64,000 bases of DNA from positions 12,911-76,910 of the forward strand of contig CAZJDV010000003.1 in assembly GCA_964544865.1 (NCBI GenBank), written 5' to 3'. The notes beneath the pieces were generated by a model, which had not been told where the DNA came from, did not search any database, and saw only the letters and a program-made list of their open reading frames with translations. The stretch's first letter is position 1. Each line of letters begins with the position of its first letter. Both the position numbers and the translations under genes were made by a program. Source of the DNA: CAZJDV01 sp964544865 (lineage in GTDB: Bacteria; Chloroflexota; Dehalococcoidia; Lucifugimonadales; CAJWER01). Shown one piece after another: positions 59,279 to 64,000 of this stretch.

Positions 59279-60277
59279 ATGAACGTGCTTTATGTGACCT
59301 CCAACCAGCGAGGGGCCGGCAAGACGGCCTTCTGCGCGACTCTCGCCCGCCAGTTGGTCAAGGACGGGCGACGCGCGGAGGTGTGGAAGCCGATCGGCGC
59401 AGCGGACGACGCCGACGCCGCCATATACCGTCAGCTACTAGGCCAGGCCGACAACGGTGGGCCGCGCGAGGCGCCCAAGGGCGGACTTACCCCTGCCCTT
59501 ATCGAAGACATCAAGAAAACGGCCGGCGAGGCCGGAGAGGGGCAAGACGTCCTTCTGGTCGAGGACTCGCCGGACCTGAGCACCGAGGACTCGCAGCGAC
59601 TGGCCGAAGCTCTGGACGCGAAGGTCGTCGTGGTGGCGCGTTTCGATGCCGGACTCGAGGCCGCAGGCCTGTCAGAGTGGGGCGCGCCCTTTGGGGACCG
59701 ACTGCTGGGTTACGTCGTCAACGGCTTCACGAGATACCGGGGCAAAGACGTGGCCTCGCGACTCGTGCCGTCTATGGAATCGCGGGGCATGGCGGCCCTG
59801 GGCGTGATCCCCGAGGAGCGTACGCTGCTCGGCGTCTCCGTCGGCCAACTGACGGCCCATCTGGATGGCCGATACCTGGTTGGCGAGGAGATGTCAGACA
59901 GCCTTGTCGTGCATTTCCTGGTCGGCATAAGGGGCATGGACGCGGGACTGGAGTACTACAGCCTGCATGACCGCAAGGCGGTGATCGTGCCCGGCGACCG
60001 TCCCGACGTGCACATGTCGGTGCTTCAGACGCCGACGGCGTGCCTGCTGGTGACCAAGGGCATCGAGCCCATCGAGTACGTCATCAACGAGGCGGAGCTG
60101 GAACAAGTCCCCGTCGTCCTCGTCGAGTCGGATACCCTCACCACCATGGCCGCGCTGAACACCATCCAGCAGAGCGCCCGTTTCGATCATCCCGCAAAGC
60201 TCGAAAGGTATTCGGAGCTGCTCGACAGCCACGTCGACACCGCCGCCATTCGCGCCGGCCTCGGCCTGGCGGCGTAG
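59279..60277 (+). CDS. P-loop (BioD-like) plus DRTGG-domain protein
   Basis: A 332-residue protein. LYVTSNQRGAGKTAFCATLA carries the Walker A of the dethiobiotin-synthetase-like / cobyrinic-amidase-like P-loop fold, and VKDGRRAEVWKPIGAADDAD continues it. DLSTEDSQRLAEALDAKVVV and a DRTGG-type domain (GHLDGRYLVGEEMSDSLVVH, then MDAGLEYYSLHDRKAVIVPG) follow. This is the N-terminal half of type II phosphate acetyltransferases without the catalytic acyltransferase domain. A TATAAT box is at 59228-59233. Acetyl-phosphate sensing is a guess. The 266-base gap downstream (60278-60543) shows only a weak GCGGGC/GCCCGC repeat. Confidence 0.82.
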   Translation: MNVLYVTSNQRGAGKTAFCATLARQLVKDGRRAEVWKPIGAADDADAAIYRQLLGQADNGGPREAPKGGLTPALIEDIKKTAGEAGEGQDVLLVEDSPDLSTEDSQRLAEALDAKVVVVARFDAGLEAAGLSEWGAPFGDRLLGYVVNGFTRYRGKDVASRLVPSMESRGMAALGVIPEERTLLGVSVGQLTAHLDGRYLVGEEMSDSLVVHFLVGIRGMDAGLEYYSLHDRKAVIVPGDRPDVHMSVLQTPTACLLVTKGIEPIEYVINEAELEQVPVVLVESDTLTTMAALNTIQQSARFDHPAKLERYSELLDSHVDTAAIRAGLGLAA

Positions 60278-60543
60278 CCGTCCCGGCGGACGAAACGCGG
60301 CGCGGGCGGTCTTTTGTTACTTGCCCGCCTAGTCCAGATATTGGCCATCTTCAGCGCGCTTTGCGTCGCGCCCTACCCCGAATCTCTAGTTTCGCCCTTC
60401 GGCCCGACCGGTGAGATCGCCCTCGCACAGACCCCTAAGCCTATCGGTGTTCTGCTTGACGGCGTATGACGCGCCTACTACCCTTGCCGCCAGTGACGGT
60501 GCGACGCCGTCGCCGGCCATAGATTGCGAGATAGGAGCCTACG

Positions 60544-63500
60544 ATGACCACCGATTTCAGACACACCGTCGCTAGGCTTGAGCAGCGCATCGACGAGCTG
60601 GGCGGGGCCGTCATTCGCAACCACGAGGAGATTGGAGGATGGAAGTCCTGGGCGAGCGAGCTCAATGGCGGGGAAGACCCGTCTCTAGACGACTCCGCCT
60701 GGGACAACCTGCGCTCCTGGAACGAGGCGCCGGTCCCGTCCTGGCACCGGGCGGGGGTCACGGTCCCAAAGCGATTCGACGGCGAGCCGGTGTCGGTCTC
60801 CCTCCGCGTGGGAGGCTACCTCCACGCCCTCTTCAACGCCGAGGCCCTGACCTACGTCGACGGCGAGTTGCTCCAGGGTCTCGACGCCTACCACCACGAC
60901 CTGCTGCTCTCGGAACGCGCCGAGGGCGGACGCGAGTACGTCCTAGCCATCTTCCTGTTCTGGAAACCCGACTTCGACAAGACTGACTGGTCGCCGAACC
61001 AGACCGCAACGTTCCCTGACCTGGACATGGTGACCCAGATCCAGCAGATCGACAGGACCGCCGAGTCGTTCTACTGGGACGCCGTTACCGCATACGAGGT
61101 CGCGTTGTCCCTGGGGGACGACTCCCCGACGCGCCGCCGGATCCTCGGCGTCCTCGACCAGGCGCTCACCGATGTTGATTTCCGAGGTCCGCTGAGCGAA
61201 GCGTTCTACGAGTCGGTCGCCACGGCCGGCCGGCGGCTTAGAGACGAGCTCTACGGAGAGGCTCGTCCCGACGACGCCCCGACCGCTCTCGCCGTAGGCC
61301 AGACCCACATTGATCTCGCCTGGTTCTGGCCCATCGGCATCAACCGGCTCAAGATCGGGCGCACCTCCGCGACCATACTTGGCCTCATGGATACCTACCC
61401 CGACTTCACCTTCATGCAGAACCAGGCGAAGGTCTACGAGTACTGCAAGCAGGACTTTCCGGAGCTCTACGAGGCAGTCGAGAGGCGGATCGCCGAGGGC
61501 CGCTGGGAGGTCAACGGCGGCATGTGGACCGAGCCCGACTGCAATATGCCGTCGGGCGAGTCCCTCGTCCGCCAGCTCGTGTACGGGCTGCGCTATTTCC
61601 GCAGGGAATTCGGCGACGCCGGCGAGGTCCTGGTGGTCATGGACGCCTTCGGCTACACCTGGGCCCTGCCGCAGCTAATGCAGCGCTGCGGCCTCAAATA
61701 CTTCCTCACGAACAAGATGTCTTGGAACCAGTTCAACCGCATGCCTTACGACTCTTTCCAGTGGCAAGAGCTCGACGGCAGCAGGGTCCTCGCACACCAG
61801 CTCACCGCGCAATCCCGAGGCCGCCCCGGCTGGACCACCACCAGCAACGCGGTTCTCGACGCCGACATGCTCATGGGGTCCTGGACCGAGTACCGGCAGA
61901 AGGACCAGACCGACCGGGTGCTGTTCACCTATGGTTACGGGGACGGCGGTCCGACCTCCCAGATGCTCGAAAGAGCGCGTCGCATCCGCGAGCTCGGAGC
62001 GCCGGTAAGGCTTGAGCACGGGACGGTGCAGGGCTACTTCGAGGACCTTGAGAAACGGCTCGACTCCGAGCGGACGCCAATCTGGAACGACGAGCTCTAT
62101 CTGGAGCTTCACAGGGGCACATACACCTCGAAAGCCGCGATCAAGCGCGGCAGCCGCGAAGGCGAGGTCGCGCTCCACGACGCCGAGCAGTACTGCGCAA
62201 TGGCCAGAGTCCTGGCGGGGCATGAGTACCCGCGAGAGCGGCTATACGAGGCCTGGGACCTGCTCCTTGTCAACCAGCAACACGACATCCTCCCCGGCTC
62301 GGTGGCCCGCCAGCCGGAGCTGGACGCGATTCGCGACCACCGGCGGGTCCGAGAGGTGGCGGGTGGGCTGGCCCGCGATGCCCTCTCGGCCATATCCGAG
62401 AACGTGGAGACGGCGGAAGAGACACTCGTGGTGTTCAACCTGGTGTCCTGGCGGCGGAGCGGCGTGACCCACGCCACGGTCGCGGGCCTGCCCGATGAGT
62501 TCCAGCTCGTGGACCCGGCCGGGCGCGACGTGCCCCACCAAGTGCTCGCCCGCGACTCATCCTCCACCAGGCTGCTGATGCAGATGGACGGCGTCCCCTC
62601 GTGCGGATACACCTCGGTCTCCATCGAATCCCGCCCACCGGCGAAGCATGAATCATCGCTCGTCATCTCCGAGCGAGTGCTCGAGAACCGGTTCTTCCGG
62701 GTCGAGCTGGACGAGCAGGGCCGCATCGCGTCACTCTACGACAAGAGGGCCGGCCGCCAGGTGCTGGCGCCGGGAGGCAGGGCCAACGCGTTCCAACTCT
62801 TCGAGGACAAGCCGCTCAACTACGACGCGTGGGACATCGACCAGTACTACCAGGACAAGATGTGGGAGGTAGGGGGAGTCACGTCGGTCCGCGTGTTGGA
62901 GGGGGGGCCCGTCCGCGGCGCGGTGGAGGTCAGGCGCGCCTTCGGTAGGTCGTGCTTGGTGCAGCGCATCCACCTTTACGACTCGACGCCGCGCATCGAC
63001 TTCGACATGGAGGTTGAGTGGGGCGAGAAGCACACCCTGCTGAAGGTCGCATTCCCCGTCCAGGTCAACAGTACAGACGCGACCTACGAGATACAGTTCG
63101 GCGCCATCGAGCGCCTTCCCCACTGGAGCACGTCCTGGGACCAGGCGCGATTCGAGGTGAGCGCGCAGAAGTGGGCGGACCTGTCGGAGGGCGACTACGG
63201 CGTGTCGCTACTGAACGACTGCAAATACGGCTATGATATCAAGGGCAATGTGATGCGGCTGAGCCTGCTGCGGTCGCCCACCCTGCCCGATCCGCACACC
63301 GACGAGGGCTATCACGAGTTTATCTACAGCCTGTACCCGCACACCGGCAACTGGCGAAACGGCGCTGTCAGGGCTGGCTACGAGCTGAACTATCCGATGA
63401 CGGTCGTGAAGACCAGGCGGCACGGGGGCGGACTACCGCTGGAGCTAACGCTGGTGTCCTCGAACCGCGATGGCGTCTTCATTGACACGGTGAAGCTGGC

Positions 63501-63708
63501 CGACGAGAGCGACCGGCTCGTCCTGCGTTGCTACGAGGGCCACAACACTCGAGGCCCGGTCGAGCTCCGGATTGGCGGAGCGGTCGCCAACGCGCTTGAG
63601 GTCGACCTGCTCGAGGAGGAAGAGGGACCCGTCCAGCACGAACACGACACCCTCACATTCGAGATCGCCCCGTTCCAGGTAAGGACGTTCTCCGTCGAGC
63701 TCAGATAG
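60544..63708 (+). CDS. Glycoside hydrolase family 38 alpha-mannosidase
   Basis: A 1054-residue protein. An N-terminal domain (1-245) is followed by the catalytic GH38 barrel: AVGQTHIDLAWFWPIGINRL with metal residues His255 and Asp257, MWTEPDCNMPSGESLVRQLV with the likely nucleophile Asp332, VLVVMDAFGYTWALPQLMQR, and HGTVQGYFEDLEK further on. The central helical domain QYCAMARVLAGHEYPRERLY and beta-domains (LENRFFRVELDEQGRIASLY, TLLKVAFPVQVNSTDATYEI) complete the usual class. No signal peptide, so action is in the cytoplasm on imported mannosides. A Gfo/Idh gene follows at once. Confidence 0.95.
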   Translation: MTTDFRHTVARLEQRIDELGGAVIRNHEEIGGWKSWASELNGGEDPSLDDSAWDNLRSWNEAPVPSWHRAGVTVPKRFDGEPVSVSLRVGGYLHALFNAEALTYVDGELLQGLDAYHHDLLLSERAEGGREYVLAIFLFWKPDFDKTDWSPNQTATFPDLDMVTQIQQIDRTAESFYWDAVTAYEVALSLGDDSPTRRRILGVLDQALTDVDFRGPLSEAFYESVATAGRRLRDELYGEARPDDAPTALAVGQTHIDLAWFWPIGINRLKIGRTSATILGLMDTYPDFTFMQNQAKVYEYCKQDFPELYEAVERRIAEGRWEVNGGMWTEPDCNMPSGESLVRQLVYGLRYFRREFGDAGEVLVVMDAFGYTWALPQLMQRCGLKYFLTNKMSWNQFNRMPYDSFQWQELDGSRVLAHQLTAQSRGRPGWTTTSNAVLDADMLMGSWTEYRQKDQTDRVLFTYGYGDGGPTSQMLERARRIRELGAPVRLEHGTVQGYFEDLEKRLDSERTPIWNDELYLELHRGTYTSKAAIKRGSREGEVALHDAEQYCAMARVLAGHEYPRERLYEAWDLLLVNQQHDILPGSVARQPELDAIRDHRRVREVAGGLARDALSAISENVETAEETLVVFNLVSWRRSGVTHATVAGLPDEFQLVDPAGRDVPHQVLARDSSSTRLLMQMDGVPSCGYTSVSIESRPPAKHESSLVISERVLENRFFRVELDEQGRIASLYDKRAGRQVLAPGGRANAFQLFEDKPLNYDAWDIDQYYQDKMWEVGGVTSVRVLEGGPVRGAVEVRRAFGRSCLVQRIHLYDSTPRIDFDMEVEWGEKHTLLKVAFPVQVNSTDATYEIQFGAIERLPHWSTSWDQARFEVSAQKWADLSEGDYGVSLLNDCKYGYDIKGNVMRLSLLRSPTLPDPHTDEGYHEFIYSLYPHTGNWRNGAVRAGYELNYPMTVVKTRRHGGGLPLELTLVSSNRDGVFIDTVKLADESDRLVLRCYEGHNTRGPVELRIGGAVANALEVDLLEEEEGPVQHEHDTLTFEIAPFQVRTFSVELR

Positions 63709-63755
63709 CTTTCAATGGTCCTGAGACACCGTCCGGCGAAAATAGGAGCCTTCCT

Positions 63756-64000
63756 ATGCAGCGCAGCATCAACCTTGGCGTGATCGGCTTCGGGAAACGG
63801 GCCGCCGGCCTGGTGAAGATATTTCGAGAGGTCTACCCCGGCTTCAGACTCGCCATTGTGGCGGACTCCGACGAGCAGGGCGTCCGAGGCCGCCTGGCCG
63901 AGCGCGGGATCGGCTCGGACGGCACGCGGTTCGTAGCGGACGTGGAAGCTCTGCTGGCGCACACGACCGGCCTGGACGCCATCCTCGTCAGCTCCCGATG
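63756..64000 (+). CDS. Gfo/Idh/MocA family oxidoreductase, N-terminal part (cut by window edge)
   Basis: The 81 visible residues read QRSINLGVIGFGKRAAGLVK, then FRLAIVADSDEQGVRGRLAE and LDAILVSSR. This is the Rossmann half of a Gfo/Idh/MocA dehydrogenase (GVIGFGKR, a slightly altered GxGxxG). An AGGAGCC site precedes the ATG. It follows the GH38 gene by 47 bases and is likely co-transcribed with it. Confidence 0.82.
   Translation, partial: MQRSINLGVIGFGKRAAGLVKIFREVYPGFRLAIVADSDEQGVRGRLAERGIGSDGTRFVADVEALLAHTTGLDAILVSSR

Noticed and set aside
1..64000. Genome-wide recoding of TGA as tryptophan
   Set aside because: uvrB (1703), the helicase loader (14624), the HIT gene (14976) and the GNAT gene (41677) all end at TGA at normal family lengths, so TGA is a functional stop. 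A TAG interruption also exists. Only local readthrough or errors remain possible.
1..64000. tRNA, rRNA, CRISPR, insertion sequence or prophage
   Set aside because: No cloverleaf, no rRNA-like stretch, no direct-repeat array, no transposase or phage gene was found on either strand.

Overview
The window is 64 kb of GC-rich bacterial chromosome (about 65% GC by eye) and carries a 10-base N gap at 45885-45894, so it comes from a draft or metagenome scaffold. Gene content and order (rpsP-khpA-rimM, yebC-ruvC-ruvA, rplI/dnaB with a DnaD-like and a DnaC-like gene, many Gfo/Idh/MocA oxidoreductases, NHL and SMP-30 propellers, DUF1800, PaaK-like ligases, TTG starts) suggest an uncultured Chloroflexota of the Dehalococcoidia/SAR202 type. 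That assignment is inference: no rRNA or other marker was available to test it. I saw no tRNA, rRNA, CRISPR array, prophage or intact insertion sequence.

Layout. 1-6.3 kb: an aminotransferase fragment, a broken Gfo/Idh oxidoreductase, uvrB, and three damaged genes (retropepsin-like protease, HtrA lipoprotein protease, DHDPS-family remnant). 6.3-15 kb is the housekeeping core. Leftward run rpsP-khpA-rimM and yebC-ruvC-ruvA-methyltransferase, each with a good promoter; rightward run rplI, dnaB, a DnaD-domain protein, a double-ATPase DnaC-like loader and a HIT protein. 15-28 kb is accessory: an NHL propeller, epimerase, class III aminotransferase and ABM protein; a PspA-like lipoprotein; a lone Dpp/Opp permease; a DUF2961/GH172 protein; an amidohydrolase; an aldo/keto reductase; an NHL propeller with DUF1800; and the 3' part of a sulfatase. 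28-40 kb: cupin, MFS exporter, GNAT, RNase D, and acyl-CoA type metabolism (enoyl-CoA hydratase, PaaK-like ligase, two hotdog proteins, MFS, 3-hydroxyacyl-CoA dehydrogenase, aldo/keto reductase). 40.2-41.0 kb is a lower-GC island with a HEPN protein and a small partner. 41-48 kb: GNAT, nitrilase, M50/CBS protease, ferritin/VIT fusion, DoxX protein next to the gap, endonuclease IV and an SMP-30 lactonase. 48-54 kb: a second Gfo/Idh, a class V aminotransferase, VOC, TIM-barrel isomerase, metallo-beta-lactamase fold protein and an endonuclease-Q-like PHP protein. 54-64 kb: a GNAT, a leftward cytochrome c maturation operon (ccmH, ccmF, ccmI-like and a membrane protein), a P-loop/DRTGG protein, a GH38 alpha-mannosidase and the start of a third Gfo/Idh gene.

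DNA repair is well represented (uvrB, ruvA, ruvC, nfo, EndoQ-like), as are sugar and small-molecule catabolism (three Gfo/Idh, GH38, GH172-like, SMP-30, sulfatase, TIM-barrel isomerase). About a dozen genes are interrupted by frameshifts or single in-frame stops. Several indels sit in short G runs. Three of the in-frame TGA codons fall where the protein family normally has tryptophan. Point sequence errors, strain-level gene decay and stop-codon readthrough cannot be separated from this sequence alone.
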